Below, one piece after another: positions 43,847 through 53,329 of a DNA stretch of 64,000 nucleotides (the stretch's first letter is position 1; each line of letters opens with the position of its first letter). The translations under genes were made by a program, and so were the position numbers. Location: assembly GCA_900542805.1 (NCBI GenBank), contig UQOW01000008.1, positions 1 through 64,000 of the forward strand. Reading direction: 5' to 3'. The notes below the pieces were generated by a model. That model ran no database searches. It had not been told where the DNA came from and saw nothing but the letters and a program-made list of their open reading frames with translations. Source of the DNA: an uncultured Sutterella sp. GTDB taxonomy: Bacteria > Pseudomonadota > Gammaproteobacteria > Burkholderiales > Burkholderiaceae_F.

Positions 43847-45322
43847 ATGAGCAAGGCTTTGGTTTTAGGGTGCGGAGCATCGGGGATTGCTTCCGTGCGG
43901 TTTTTAAAGCGTCGCGGCTGGATTGCGGCGCTTGCCGATACGCGGGAAAGCCCTTCATCTTTGGCGGAATTTAGGGCGGAATTTCCCGATGTGCCGTTTA
44001 CGGGCGGCACCTTGCCCGATGACCTTCTAGCCGGGTGTGATGCCCTTGTTTTAAGTCCGGGGCTTTCACCCGAGCATTCGGCGGTCTCGTCCCTTGTTGA
44101 TAAAGCCCGCGCATCGGGCATTGACGTTCTCGGAGAAATCGAACTTTTTGCACGCGAGCTTGTGCACTTAAATAAAACGCAGGGCTATCGCCCGAAGGTT
44201 GTAGCCGTAACGGGTACCAACGGCAAGACGACGACAACGCGTCTGACGGGACTGATGGTTCGTCAAGCGAATTGCACGGTTTGCACGGCAGGAAATATCG
44301 GACTGAATGCGGTCTCCGAATTGGACCGTCTGCTTGAGGCCGGAAAGCTTCCGGATTTTTGGGTCTTGGAGTTATCGAGTTTTCAACTTGCGACGACAAC
44401 TAGTCTTCATTGTGATGCGGCGGCGTTTTTGAACCTCACGCAGGACCACGTGGATTGGCACGGCTCGATGGGCGAATACGAAGCGGCCAAACGCCGCATT
44501 TTTTCCGAAGCGACTGTCCGCGTTTTAAATCGCGATGATGCTGCCAGTATGCGCGCCGCAACCGAAGGCGCTGACATTCGCACGTTCGGCGCATCCGACC
44601 CGACAACTCCCGGTCAATACGGTTTAACAAAGGATTCCGGACTTGTTTGGCTTTCGGGCATTCCGTATGTCAAGGACACAGGAAGCCGCCGTCGCAGTCT
44701 TCTTTTATCGCCCGAGCCCGTGCAAAAGCGTCTTTTAATGCCGGTTTCGTCGCTGAAGATTCGCGGCCAGCACAACGCGATGAATGCCCTTGCGGCAATT
44801 GCTTTAACGGAAGCCGTGGGAATCCCGCTTTCGGCGGCACTACAGACACTGACAACGTTTGCCGGCGAACCCCACCGCGTTGAGTTTGTGTTAAAGACCA
44901 CCTCGGGAGTGGAATTTATCGATGACTCCAAGGGCACGAACGTCGGCGCGACATGTGCAGCCTTAGAAGGGCTCGGCGCCACGGGCCAAAAGTGTTCGCT
45001 TATTTTGGGGGGCGACTCCAAGGGCCAGGACTTTTCCGATATTGCCAAATCCGTTGCCGACCACGCGCGTTTTGTGGTGTTAATCGGGCGCGATGCCGAC
45101 CGGATTGCGCCGGTTTTGGAGGGCCTGAAAGTCCCGGTGGCAAGTGCCGGTTTTGATTTTGAAAAAGCCGTTGATATGGCCTATGCCGCTTCCCGTGAAG
45201 GGGATGCGGTTCTACTGAGTCCTGCGTGCGCCAGCTGGGATATGTTTAAAAATTACGCGGAGCGCTCCGCGCGTTTTGTTGCGCGTGCTAAGGAGATTGC
45301 CGCCCGAGAACAGGCAGACTAA
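43847..45322 (+). CDS. murD: UDP-MurNAc-L-alanine--D-glutamate ligase
   Basis: A 491-residue Mur ligase from the ATG at 43847, 14 bases after mraY. N-terminal Rossmann start KALVLGCGASGIASVRFLK, ADTRESP, LVLSPGLSPEHS; P-loop AVTGTNGKTTTTRLTG; NLTQDHVDWHGSMGEY; EFIDDSKGTNVGAT; LSPACASWDMFKNYAERSARF near the end. It adds D-Glu to UDP-MurNAc-L-Ala. Longer than E. coli MurD (438) owing to an insert near residues 240-310. The frame upstream of 43847 is a shadow of mraY. Confidence 0.95.
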   Translation: MSKALVLGCGASGIASVRFLKRRGWIAALADTRESPSSLAEFRAEFPDVPFTGGTLPDDLLAGCDALVLSPGLSPEHSAVSSLVDKARASGIDVLGEIELFARELVHLNKTQGYRPKVVAVTGTNGKTTTTRLTGLMVRQANCTVCTAGNIGLNAVSELDRLLEAGKLPDFWVLELSSFQLATTTSLHCDAAAFLNLTQDHVDWHGSMGEYEAAKRRIFSEATVRVLNRDDAASMRAATEGADIRTFGASDPTTPGQYGLTKDSGLVWLSGIPYVKDTGSRRRSLLLSPEPVQKRLLMPVSSLKIRGQHNAMNALAAIALTEAVGIPLSAALQTLTTFAGEPHRVEFVLKTTSGVEFIDDSKGTNVGATCAALEGLGATGQKCSLILGGDSKGQDFSDIAKSVADHARFVVLIGRDADRIAPVLEGLKVPVASAGFDFEKAVDMAYAASREGDAVLLSPACASWDMFKNYAERSARFVARAKEIAAREQAD

Positions 45323-45324
45323 CC

Positions 45325-46545
45325 GTGTTCGGCCTTAAGAAAGACACCCCAGCTAAATCCCCGATTTGGACCGGGACTCAGACGAGACTTTTGGGTGGAA
45401 AAAGCTCGCGCCGCGTCCGGCCCGACGGCATGGACTTGGGAATTCTTTGCGTCACGGCCTTTCTTTTGTGCTTAGGGGTGCTGATGGTGTACTCGGCGAC
45501 GATTTCCTTTTCCGACAGTCCCAAGTACCACACGGCTCCGTATCACTTTCTCATTCGGCAACTCATTAACATCGTCATCGGTTTAATGGCAGGCTTTGTC
45601 GTCTACCGTACTCCGATGCGTGTCTGGATGCGCATTGCTCCGTATTTAGCCGGCTTTGCAATTTTTCTTTTGATTGTCGTGCTCATTCCGGGAATCGGAC
45701 GCTCCGTGAACGGAGCACGACGTTGGATTGCTCTCGGTCCGATGAATTTTCAGGTAACTGAGTTCGTTAAGTTCGCCGTTTTAATCGGGGCGGCTGCCTT
45801 TACCGTCAAGCGGCAAGAGTACATGCATTCGGTCACCAAGGGCTTGGCGCCCATGTTCGTCGTAATGGCCGTGATTTCAGGCCTTATCGGTGTACAACCG
45901 GACTTGGGAGCGACGGCAGTCATTATTGCCATTGCCATGGGCGTGCTCTTTTTAGGGGGGCTGGACAGCAAGATTTTTACTGCCGTTCTCATTTTGGCCA
46001 TTGCTATCGGATTTTTGATGATTTACCTTTCGCCCTGGCGCTTAGAGCGCATGATTTCGTACTGGGACGTTTGGGGTCATGCCTACGGTAAGGGCTATCA
46101 GCTCAGCCATTCGCTCATTGCGTTTGGGCGGGGCGAATGGTTTGGAGTCGGACTCGGTGCGTCGATTGAAAAGCTCCACTATCTACCGGAATCGCATACG
46201 GACTTTATTATGGCTGTCATCGGGGAAGAACTCGGCTTTGTCGGTGTTGTGGTCGTTGTCGTTGCGTTTTACTTTTTCGTGCGTCGGGCCTTTGCCATCG
46301 GCCGTCAGTCCATTAAGTTAGACCGTGTCTTCCCGGGGCTTGTTGCCGAAGGGGTCGGCATCTGGATCGGCTTTCAGGCCATTATTAACCTCGGGGTGGC
46401 TACCGGAATGTTCCCGACAAAAGGGCTGACGCTCCCCTTTGTCAGTTACGGCGGCTCTTCGCTAATCGCTACAATAGCCGCCGTTGCGCTTTTGTTACGC
46501 GTGGATCGAGAAAATCGCATTTTGATGCGCGGCGGGAGAGTTTAA
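45325..46545 (+). CDS. ftsW: Lipid II polymerase FtsW
   Basis: A 406-residue SEDS-family protein with about ten membrane spans. Family segments include LGVLMVYSATISFSDSP, IGRSVNGARRWIALGPMNFQVTEFVKFAVL, QPDLGATAVI, LPESHTDFIMAVIGEELGFVG and KGLTLPFVSYGGSSLI. FtsW polymerises septal glycan strands with FtsI. A GTG start 2 bases after murD is taken. The N-terminal 35 residues before the first span are cytoplasmic and variable. Confidence 0.96.
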   Translation: MFGLKKDTPAKSPIWTGTQTRLLGGKSSRRVRPDGMDLGILCVTAFLLCLGVLMVYSATISFSDSPKYHTAPYHFLIRQLINIVIGLMAGFVVYRTPMRVWMRIAPYLAGFAIFLLIVVLIPGIGRSVNGARRWIALGPMNFQVTEFVKFAVLIGAAAFTVKRQEYMHSVTKGLAPMFVVMAVISGLIGVQPDLGATAVIIAIAMGVLFLGGLDSKIFTAVLILAIAIGFLMIYLSPWRLERMISYWDVWGHAYGKGYQLSHSLIAFGRGEWFGVGLGASIEKLHYLPESHTDFIMAVIGEELGFVGVVVVVVAFYFFVRRAFAIGRQSIKLDRVFPGLVAEGVGIWIGFQAIINLGVATGMFPTKGLTLPFVSYGGSSLIATIAAVALLLRVDRENRILMRGGRV

Positions 46546-46546
46546 A

Positions 46547-47644
46547 TTGTCAGGCAAACACTTACTGATTGCAGCAGCGGGCACAGGCGGGCACGTGATG
46601 CCGGGTCTGGCTGTTGCGCGTGAAATGAAAAAACGCGGATGGCGTGTGACGTGGATCGGCACACAAAAGGGCATGGAAGGCCCCCTCGTGGCTAAAGACG
46701 GTATTGATTTTATCGGCCTTAATTTTCAAGGTGTGCGCGGGCACGGCCTTAGCGGGCTCATCACAGGCGGCATTAAGCTTTTGCTTTCGGGGCGGCGGTG
46801 TCGCTCCATCGTGCGCAAGTTAAAGCCCGATGTGTTTTTTACAACGGGCGGCTACATTGCCGTTCCCGTCAACGAAGGAGCGAGGGTCAATCATATCAAG
46901 CCCGTCTTGATGAATTGTGATGCCGATGTCCTCTTGTCGACCAAAATGATTTTAAAAGACGCCTGGGGCGTGGCCTGCGGATTTGCCGGAAGTGCCCGGT
47001 CGCTTGCCGGTGTCCGCGGAAAGATTACCGGTAACCCCGTTCGGGCCGATATCGAGGCAATCGAAGCGCCCGAGATTCGATTGCAAGGGCGTGAGGGTCC
47101 TTTTAAGCTTCTTGTTTTCGGCGGTAGTCTCGGCGCCCAGGTTTTAAACGAAACGGTTCCGAAGGCGCTTTCCTTTTTCGATCCCGAAAAGCGACCGACG
47201 GTGCTCCATCAGTGCGGTGCGCGCTGGATCGATTCGGTCACGGCTCGCTACAAGGAACTCGGAGTCAAGGCTCAAGTTGTGGGCTTTATCGACGATATGG
47301 CCTCTGCCTATCGCGAGAGCGATCTTGTGATTTGCCGGGCAGGCGCCGCAAGCGTTGCCGAGCTTTGTGCCGCAGGCGCGGCAAGTATTTTGGTGCCTTT
47401 TGTGGTCGGCACGACCTCGCATCAGCTCGGAAATGCGCGCTACATGCAGGGAAACGGCGCGGCTATCATGGTCGAGCAGCCGCAGTTCACGCCCGAGCAC
47501 TTGTTCGGAACGCTCATGACGCTTAAACGAGACAAGATTTTGGATATGGCCTCCCATGCCCGGCATCTTTGCCGCCCGCATGCCGCTCAGGCCGTCGCCG
47601 ATATAATCGAACAGGTCAGCGACTTAAAAGAACGCCCCTATTAA
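46547..47644 (+). CDS. murG: Lipid II synthase MurG (GlcNAc transferase)
   Basis: A 365-residue GT28 glycosyltransferase. It opens with the G-loop LIAAAGTGGHVMPGLAVARE, then GGYIAVPVNEGARV, GGSLGAQVLNETVP, DLVICRAGAASVAEL and LVPFVVGTTSHQLGNARYM. It adds GlcNAc to lipid I at the inner membrane. A rare TTG start at 46547 (RBS GGGAGAG, 1 base after the ftsW stop) is the only start giving the intact G-loop N-terminus. murC follows by 28 bases. Confidence 0.95.
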   Translation: MSGKHLLIAAAGTGGHVMPGLAVAREMKKRGWRVTWIGTQKGMEGPLVAKDGIDFIGLNFQGVRGHGLSGLITGGIKLLLSGRRCRSIVRKLKPDVFFTTGGYIAVPVNEGARVNHIKPVLMNCDADVLLSTKMILKDAWGVACGFAGSARSLAGVRGKITGNPVRADIEAIEAPEIRLQGREGPFKLLVFGGSLGAQVLNETVPKALSFFDPEKRPTVLHQCGARWIDSVTARYKELGVKAQVVGFIDDMASAYRESDLVICRAGAASVAELCAAGAASILVPFVVGTTSHQLGNARYMQGNGAAIMVEQPQFTPEHLFGTLMTLKRDKILDMASHARHLCRPHAAQAVADIIEQVSDLKERPY

Positions 47645-47672
47645 CGGAACGATTGATAAATTTGAATTTTCT

Positions 47673-49076
47673 ATGAAGTTTGTTGTCAAGCATTTGCATT
47701 TTGTCGGAATCGGCGGCTCGGGAATGTGCGGGATTGCCGAGGTGCTGTTGAACTTGGGTTACGTCGTGAGCGGATCGGATATTGCCCGCAGCTCCGTCAC
47801 CGATCACTTAACGGCGCTCGGGGCTAAAGTCTATATCGGCCACAGGCCCGAAAACATCGAAGGGGCCGATGCCGTCGTCGTCAGTTCGGCCATTAGACCC
47901 GATAACCCGGAAGTGGTTGTCGCTAAGGCGCGTAAGCTTCCCGTGGTGCCTCGTGCTGTCATGCTTGCCGAGCTCATGCGTCTTCGCCGCGGCATTGCGA
48001 TTGCAGGAGCCCACGGCAAAACGACGACAACGTCGCTTACAGCAACGCTTCTTGCGGCCGGAGGTTTAGATCCGACGTATGTCATCGGCGGACGCTTAAA
48101 TAGTTCGGGTGTTAATGCCAGGCTCGGGGCCGGAGAGTTTCTCGTGGCCGAAGCCGATGAATCCGATGCGTCGTTTTTAAACCTGACGCCCGTTTTGTCG
48201 GTTGTGACCAATATCGATCACGATCATATGGATACGTACGGCCATGACTTTAATAAACTTAAGGACGCATTCGTAGAGTTTCTCTCGCGTCTGCCGTTTT
48301 ACGGCGTGGCCGTGCTGTGTGTGGACGATGAGAACGTGCGCTCGATTATCCCGCGCGTGACGCGGCGCATCATCGGATATGGCCTTTCCGAGGTGGCTGA
48401 AGTGCGGGCCATTGATATTCGAAGCGAAGGAACGCGGACGGCCTATACGATTTTGCGTCCCGGGCACGCTCCGCTTCCGGTGGTGCTTAATCTTCCGGGA
48501 CTCCACAACGTTACCAACTCGCTTGCTGCCGTTGCCGTTGCAACGCTCGTCGGGATTGACGACGAGGCTATCGTCAAGGGGCTGTCCGAATTTACCGGCG
48601 TCGGCCGGCGCTTTGCGCAGTACGGGGAATTACCCATTCGCAACGCAGACGGTCAAAAGACGGGGTCTTTTACCCTCGTTGACGACTATGGTCACCATCC
48701 GCATGAAATCGAAGCGACGATTGCCGCCGTGCACACGGCCTGGCCCGAAAAACATCTGTTGGTTGTGTTCCAGCCGCATCGCTACACCCGCACGCGTGAT
48801 TGTTTTGAGGACTTTGTCAGTCTTTTATGCCAGGCCGATGCCGTTGTTTTGGCCGATGTGTATCCGGCAGGTGAAGCGCCTCTTGTCGGTGCCGACGGTC
48901 GGGCTCTGGCGCACGCCGTGCGGCTTCGCGGACAAAACAATCTGATTTTCTGCCCGCGGATTGAAGATGTTCCGGCGGCCGTCCGTAAGATGGTTCGGGA
49001 CGGCGACGTGGTGTTAACCATCGGTGCGGGATCGATCGGTCGCGTTCCGGCGATGCTCGTTAAGGAGTCCAAATGA
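47673..49076 (+). CDS. murC: UDP-N-acetylmuramate--L-alanine ligase
   Basis: A 467-residue Mur ligase. The N-terminus HFVGIGGSGMCGIAEVLLNLGY is typical, as are VVVSSAIRPDNPEV, AGAHGKTTTTSLTATLL (P-loop), EADESDASFLNLTP and VDDYGHHPHEIEATIAAV. It catalyses the first amino-acid addition to UDP-MurNAc. It overlaps ddl by 4 bases (ATGA), so translation is coupled. Confidence 0.96.
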   Translation: MKFVVKHLHFVGIGGSGMCGIAEVLLNLGYVVSGSDIARSSVTDHLTALGAKVYIGHRPENIEGADAVVVSSAIRPDNPEVVVAKARKLPVVPRAVMLAELMRLRRGIAIAGAHGKTTTTSLTATLLAAGGLDPTYVIGGRLNSSGVNARLGAGEFLVAEADESDASFLNLTPVLSVVTNIDHDHMDTYGHDFNKLKDAFVEFLSRLPFYGVAVLCVDDENVRSIIPRVTRRIIGYGLSEVAEVRAIDIRSEGTRTAYTILRPGHAPLPVVLNLPGLHNVTNSLAAVAVATLVGIDDEAIVKGLSEFTGVGRRFAQYGELPIRNADGQKTGSFTLVDDYGHHPHEIEATIAAVHTAWPEKHLLVVFQPHRYTRTRDCFEDFVSLLCQADAVVLADVYPAGEAPLVGADGRALAHAVRLRGQNNLIFCPRIEDVPAAVRKMVRDGDVVLTIGAGSIGRVPAMLVKESK

Positions 49077-50041
49077 CGGATAACAAAACAAAATACGGAC
49101 GCGTGGCCGTTTTAATGGGCGGCGTGAGTTCCGAGCGTGAAATTTCTCTCATGAGCGGCTCGGGTGTTTTAAAAGCATTGCAGGCGCGCGGCGTGGACGC
49201 CGTGGCCCTCGATCCTGCCGAGGGCTTAGGGCGACTGGTTACGGAAAAGTTCGATCGCGCCTACATTGCGCTTCACGGTCGGTTCGGCGAAGACGGAACG
49301 ATTCAAGGTGTTTTGGAATACCTACAGATTCCGTATACAGGCGCCGGTGTTCAGGCGAGTGCCGTGGCTATCGACAAGGTGGCTACTCGTGCGCTTTGGG
49401 CAAACGCCGGTCTTCCGGTGGCGCGCGGACAGGTTGTCACAAGCACCTCCGATGCCAGCGATGTTTTAAAGACCCTCGGGGGCGACGTCGTCGTCAAGCC
49501 ATCGCGCGAAGGGTCCTCAATCGGCGTCATACGCCTTCATAAGGCCGGGATTGAAGACATGCGTCAGGCTCTAGGAGAAGCACTTAAATTCGATACGGAC
49601 GTTCTCGTTGAAGAGCGTATCTACGGTTCGGAGTTGACCGTGTCGATTTTGGACGGCAAAGCCCTTCCGATTATCGATATCCAGGCGCCCGAAGGCGACT
49701 ACGATTACAAAAACAAGTACTGGGGGAATGCCGTGCGCTACGTGTGCCCGGCCGAGCTTGCACCCTGTGCGGCACGTCAGGTTGCTGCGGCTTCGGAAAA
49801 GGCCTTTGCCGTGCTCGGTGCACGTGGCTGGGGACGCATTGACGTGATGATGCGTGAGGACGGCTCCTTTGTGCTCTTGGAGCTTAATACGAGTCCTGGC
49901 ATGACGCCGCATTCGCTTGTTCCGATGGCTGCCCGCGCCGTCGGGTTAAGTTACGAAGACCTTGTGTTACGAGTTCTGGATACGGCTGCGCTTGACCGGG
50001 AAAACGCAGTTTTGAAATCGGCAAAAACGTGTGAAGATTAA
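49073..50041 (+). CDS. ddl: D-alanine--D-alanine ligase
   Basis: A 322-residue ATP-grasp enzyme. It contains VLMGGVSSEREISLMSGSGVL, ALHGRFGEDGTIQGVLEY, PYTGAGVQASAVAIDKVATR, KPSREGSSIGV, and LLELNTSPGMTPHSLVPMAA. It makes D-Ala-D-Ala for murF. The Tyr in the ATP/substrate loop (YDYKNKYWGNAVRYVCP) predicts the usual D-Ala-D-Ala product. ftsQ begins inside the last 11 bases. Confidence 0.96.
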   Translation: MTDNKTKYGRVAVLMGGVSSEREISLMSGSGVLKALQARGVDAVALDPAEGLGRLVTEKFDRAYIALHGRFGEDGTIQGVLEYLQIPYTGAGVQASAVAIDKVATRALWANAGLPVARGQVVTSTSDASDVLKTLGGDVVVKPSREGSSIGVIRLHKAGIEDMRQALGEALKFDTDVLVEERIYGSELTVSILDGKALPIIDIQAPEGDYDYKNKYWGNAVRYVCPAELAPCAARQVAAASEKAFAVLGARGWGRIDVMMREDGSFVLLELNTSPGMTPHSLVPMAARAVGLSYEDLVLRVLDTAALDRENAVLKSAKTCED

Positions 50042-50798
50042 TCGACGCCTTATTGCAATCTGTCTCGGGGGTCTTGCAGTCCTTGCGGGGGTGCTGGTTG
50101 TGATTGTCAGCATCAGCCGCACGACGCTCGAGATTCGCGAACTCGTTGTCACAGGAGAGTCCGACGCTCGGGCTGTGGCCGATGTGCGCCGAGCGGTTCA
50201 GGCCGAATTAACGGGAGGATTTTTCTCACAGGACTTGGACGCTATCAAGCAGGCTGTCGAACGCCTGACGTGGGTCAAGTCCGCAACGGTTGCGCGTGTT
50301 TGGCCCGACTCAATCAGCGTGACGGTCACGCGGTTAGACCCCGTGGCGCGCTGGGAAGACGGGCGACTTGTTTCCCGGGAAGGCATCGTTTTTATGCCTC
50401 TAGTTGAGGAGGGCGGTAAAACGGCGTTGTTGCCGCTTGTTTTGGCCGATACCGTCGAGTATGCTCCGGAGGCGATTCGGTTTTTAAAGCGCTTTGAGGA
50501 AATTGCCGCGAAGGCGCGCGCTCGCGTTCAGTCCGTTGCTGTTTCCTATCGCGGCAGTTGGACCGTCACTCTTACAATGCCGCGCGGTACGGCGTTACGC
50601 ATCGAGCTCGGACGAGCCGTCAGTTCCGATGCGGTTTTCGAGCGAATGCAACTGGTTTTGGATTATTACTACAAACAGGTGTGTGAGACACTGCGCGGAT
50701 GCCCGTCTTTTGTCGACGCGCGTTACGAGAATGCCTTTGCAGCGCGCTGGCCGAATTCGCAGTTTGAAAGTAACGAGAATCCTCAGAAGGGGCGCTAG
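50031..50798 (+). CDS. ftsQ: Cell division protein FtsQ
   Basis: A 255-residue bitopic protein: a short cytoplasmic start, one span (residues about 6-27), then a POTRA domain (IRELVVTGESDARAVADVRRAV) and the FtsQ beta domain (TWVKSATVARVWPDSISVTVTRLDPVARW). FtsQ links early to late divisome proteins. A GTG start inside the end of ddl is chosen. Location between ddl and ftsA confirms identity. The C-terminal part is of low conservation. Confidence 0.92.
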   Translation: MKINRRLIAICLGGLAVLAGVLVVIVSISRTTLEIRELVVTGESDARAVADVRRAVQAELTGGFFSQDLDAIKQAVERLTWVKSATVARVWPDSISVTVTRLDPVARWEDGRLVSREGIVFMPLVEEGGKTALLPLVLADTVEYAPEAIRFLKRFEEIAAKARARVQSVAVSYRGSWTVTLTMPRGTALRIELGRAVSSDAVFERMQLVLDYYYKQVCETLRGCPSFVDARYENAFAARWPNSQFESNENPQKGR

Positions 50799-50799
50799 G

Positions 50800-52077
50800 A
50801 TGGAAGGGATACAATCGGACAATGTTGTCGTCGCAATCGACATCGGCGCAAGTAAGGTCGAAGTTGCCGTTGCCGACATCAGCGTGCCCAAGCAAATCGA
50901 TGTGATTGGCATCGGTAAGGTGCCTTCTATGGGGGTTGTCGACGGATGCATTCAAGATATTGAAAGCGCCGTCGAATCGATTCGGCATGCTGTCCAAGAA
51001 GCAAGTGAAACCTCCGGCTACCCGATTAGCCACGTCACGGCGGCTTTTACGGGGAAAAACCTCCACTGCGTCAATAAAATCGGAAAACTCGTGCTCTCGG
51101 GCGATGAGATTACGCGTGAGGATGTGGCCGCAGCCACAAAGCTTGCGATGGTTTTCGACCCGAAGATTCATGACGCCGATACCGATCCGTCTTTAAAGCA
51201 CGAATCCGATACGGTGGTTATGCACTCGGTCAAGGGGTACACGATTGACGATGATGACACGATGATTGCCGATCCGGTCGGCATGGCAGGAACGGTTCTT
51301 AAGGCGCACGTGCACTTGGCTATTGGGTCGGACAGCATTGCCGTGAATCTCGCCAAATGCATCCGCAAGGCCGGGCTTGACCTAGACGATGTCGTGATGC
51401 AACCGTGGGCGAGCGCCGAAAGTTGCCTGACGTCCACGGAAAAAGAGCTCGGCGTGATTTTGATTGATTTCGGGGACGGCGCGGCCGATGTCGCCTGCTA
51501 TCGGGGCAATCAAATTCAGTACACGGCCGTCGATCCCAAGGGCGGGCGGTACCTATCCAGGGATATTGCCTCGGGAATCGGCTGCTCGCTCGATGCGGCT
51601 GAGGATATTAAGCTCACATACGGCCACTTGGACGACCGTCCTGATGATGTTTTCACGCAGATTCGTTACACACACGATGCCACGGGGACCGAACGCGTGA
51701 TTACGGCCCGCGAAATCGTCGGCATCATCAAGCCGAGAGCTCAGGAAATCATCGAGCAGATTGCAAGAACGCACCTGCTGCGGGATAACTGGCTGGGACG
51801 AGCTGCCGCCGGCGTTGTCATTACGGGCGGTATGGCCAAGATGCCCGGGTTCGATGCCATGATTCGAAAAACCTACGGTCTTCCGGTTCGCATCGGGGAG
51901 CCCTTGCGGGTTCGCTCCACGCGTTTTTCCTTAACCGATCCGGAAGATGCCACCGTGATGGGTGTTTTAGCGCAGATTCAAAAGCATCGCGAAATCGGCG
52001 AACATCGGACCGAACGCTCTCGTAGCGGCATTATGGGGTTCCTGCGCGGACTCATCTACGGGGACTTCAGCGACTGA
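50800..52077 (+). CDS. ftsA: Cell division protein FtsA
   Basis: A 425-residue actin-fold ATPase. The phosphate-1 region reads VAIDIGASKVEVAVADI, the inserted 1C (SHS2) domain follows, and the phosphate-2/adenosine segments ILIDFGDGAADVACYRGN and GVVITGGMAKMPGF are present. A short amphipathic C-terminal helix (IMGFLRGLIYGDFSD) should bind the membrane. FtsA anchors FtsZ. The ATG follows the ftsQ stop by one base. In most relatives ftsZ is directly next; here it is 1.47 kb away, past a tRNA cassette and ung. Confidence 0.96.
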   Translation: MEGIQSDNVVVAIDIGASKVEVAVADISVPKQIDVIGIGKVPSMGVVDGCIQDIESAVESIRHAVQEASETSGYPISHVTAAFTGKNLHCVNKIGKLVLSGDEITREDVAAATKLAMVFDPKIHDADTDPSLKHESDTVVMHSVKGYTIDDDDTMIADPVGMAGTVLKAHVHLAIGSDSIAVNLAKCIRKAGLDLDDVVMQPWASAESCLTSTEKELGVILIDFGDGAADVACYRGNQIQYTAVDPKGGRYLSRDIASGIGCSLDAAEDIKLTYGHLDDRPDDVFTQIRYTHDATGTERVITAREIVGIIKPRAQEIIEQIARTHLLRDNWLGRAAAGVVITGGMAKMPGFDAMIRKTYGLPVRIGEPLRVRSTRFSLTDPEDATVMGVLAQIQKHREIGEHRTERSRSGIMGFLRGLIYGDFSD

Positions 52078-52090
52078 CGAGAAAGAAAAA

Positions 52091-52116
52091 CCCTCCCGGA
52101 GAAGGCTCCGAGAGGG
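52091..52116 (-). terminator. Intrinsic terminator of the tRNA cassette
   Basis: On the minus strand the stem CCCTCTCGGAG / CTCCGGGAGGG (one G/T offset) is followed by a run of five T and CTTTC. It ends the Pro-Arg-His tRNA transcript close to the ftsA stop. On the plus strand there is no T-run, so it should not terminate ftsA efficiently. Confidence 0.7.
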
Positions 52117-52123
52117 CTGAAAC

Positions 52124-52200
52124 TGGGGTGGGAGATGGGACTCGAACCCACGACAACCGGAATCACAATCCGGGACTCTACCAACTGAGCTACACCCACC
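52124..52200 (-). tRNA. tRNA-His (GTG)
   Basis: A 77-base cloverleaf on the minus strand, with the extra 5' G expected for tRNA-His. The anticodon stem-loop CCGGATTGTGATTCCGG gives anticodon GTG; the T-arm GGTTCGAGTCC and encoded CCA are present. The acceptor stem has a T-T mismatch at positions 6 and 67. Third and last tRNA of the cassette. Confidence 0.95.
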
Positions 52201-52212
52201 GTTAAATTTTTC

Positions 52213-52289
52213 TGGCCTGCCCGGCAGGATTCGAACCAGCGACCCTCGGCTTAGAAGGCCGATGCTCTATCCAACTGAGCTACGGGCAG
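52213..52289 (-). tRNA. tRNA-Arg (TCT)
   Basis: A 77-base cloverleaf: acceptor CTGCCCG / CGGGCAG, D-arm GCTCAGTTGGATAGAGC, anticodon loop CTTCTAA (TCT), T-arm GGTTCGAATCC and an encoded CCA. Reads AGA and probably AGG. It is 12 bases upstream of tRNA-His in the same transcript. Confidence 0.95.
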
Positions 52290-52312
52290 TTCCGGGACAC
52301 ACGCCACCTCTA

Positions 52313-52389
52313 TGGTCGGGGTGAAGAGATTCGAACTCCCGACATCCTGCTCCCAAAGCAGGCGCGCTACCGGGCTGCGCTACACCCCG
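52313..52389 (-). tRNA. tRNA-Pro (TGG)
   Basis: A 77-base cloverleaf: acceptor CGGGGTG / CACCCCG, D-arm GCGCAGCCCGGTAGCGC, anticodon loop TTTGGGA (TGG), T-arm GAGTTCGAATCTC, with encoded CCA. First gene of the cassette behind a strong promoter. A second proline tRNA (CGG) is at 61327-61403. Confidence 0.95.
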
Positions 52390-52402
52390 AAAGAGGAAGC
52401 GG

Positions 52403-52430
52403 ATTATAGCAAAGGTCCGTCTTCTTGCAA
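52403..52430 (-). promoter_or_regulatory. Promoter of the Pro-Arg-His tRNA cassette
   Basis: TTGCAA (52425-52430) and a consensus TATAAT (52403-52408) with a 16-base spacer on the minus strand, followed by the GC-rich discriminator CCGC. The tRNA-Pro 5' end is about 14 bases from the -10. A GC-rich discriminator is usual in stringently controlled tRNA promoters. Confidence 0.75.
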
Positions 52431-52576
52431 CGGCAAAAAGCAAACTCGGCGTATCGAGACCCTGAAAGTGTCTCTCGTCAGGGAGTGGGAAGGCTCTTTC
52501 TTCGTAAAATTAAAAGCCTCGGCAATCAACATGTACGGGTGTGCATCAAGGGCGTTGCCGGCGCAAAGGATTGAGT

Positions 52577-53329
52577 GTGACGCACGAAAAAGAACAAGGA
52601 GCATTAGAGAACCTTGATTTTGTCAGGGGCCCGTACTCGGCCGGGTGGGAAGAACCGTTGACGGCTTTTTTTTCCTCGCCTACGGGCAACGTTCTCACGC
52701 AAAGACTCAAGGAGCGCTTACTGGCCGGAGCCACTATTTACCCGAGCGACCCCTTGCGCGTGTTGCGAGAAATCACCCCCGAAGCTACCCGCGTTGTCAT
52801 TCTCGGACAAGATCCGTACCACGGGCCGGGGCAGGCCGTCGGCATGGCCTTTTCCGTGCCGCCGTCGTTAAAGCGGTTACCTCCGAGTCTTAAAAATATC
52901 TTCAAAGAAATTGCCGGGGAATTTGGCTGTCCCGTGCGCGAAAACGGAGATCTGACGGACTGGGTTAGCCAGGGGGTTTTGCTGCTTAATACGGTTTTAA
53001 CCGTCGAGTGCGGAGTTCCAGCAAGTCACGGTGCCTTCGGTTGGCAGACGCTCACGGAATCTCTTTTGGCGGCGCTCCTGCGGACACCTCGCCCTCGGGT
53101 TTTTATGCTTTGGGGGGCTCATGCACAGGCAAAAGAAGCGCTGATTCGGGAAAACGCTGTCAGCGACACGTTGATTTTAAAGGCCAATCACCCGTCTCCG
53201 CTTTCGGCAAGGCGCTCCCCGGCTCCCTTTGTCGGATGCGGGCATTTTACCCGAGCCAATGCGTTTTTCGTAGAGCACGGAGAAAAGCCGATCGGTTGGT
53301 TCAATCCGCACCAAGGTCTGCTTTTTTAA
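52577..53329 (+). CDS. ung: Uracil-DNA glycosylase
   Basis: A 250-residue family 1 UDG. The water-activating loop VVILGQDPYHGPGQAVGMAFSV contains the catalytic Asp, and the minor-groove loop is LKANHPSPLSARRSP. FMLWGAHAQAKE supports it. It removes uracil from DNA. A GTG at 52577 after AAAGGA is chosen as start; the frame to 52541 is non-family. Its place inside the dcw cluster, between ftsA and ftsZ, is unusual. Confidence 0.95.
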   Translation: MTHEKEQGALENLDFVRGPYSAGWEEPLTAFFSSPTGNVLTQRLKERLLAGATIYPSDPLRVLREITPEATRVVILGQDPYHGPGQAVGMAFSVPPSLKRLPPSLKNIFKEIAGEFGCPVRENGDLTDWVSQGVLLLNTVLTVECGVPASHGAFGWQTLTESLLAALLRTPRPRVFMLWGAHAQAKEALIRENAVSDTLILKANHPSPLSARRSPAPFVGCGHFTRANAFFVEHGEKPIGWFNPHQGLLF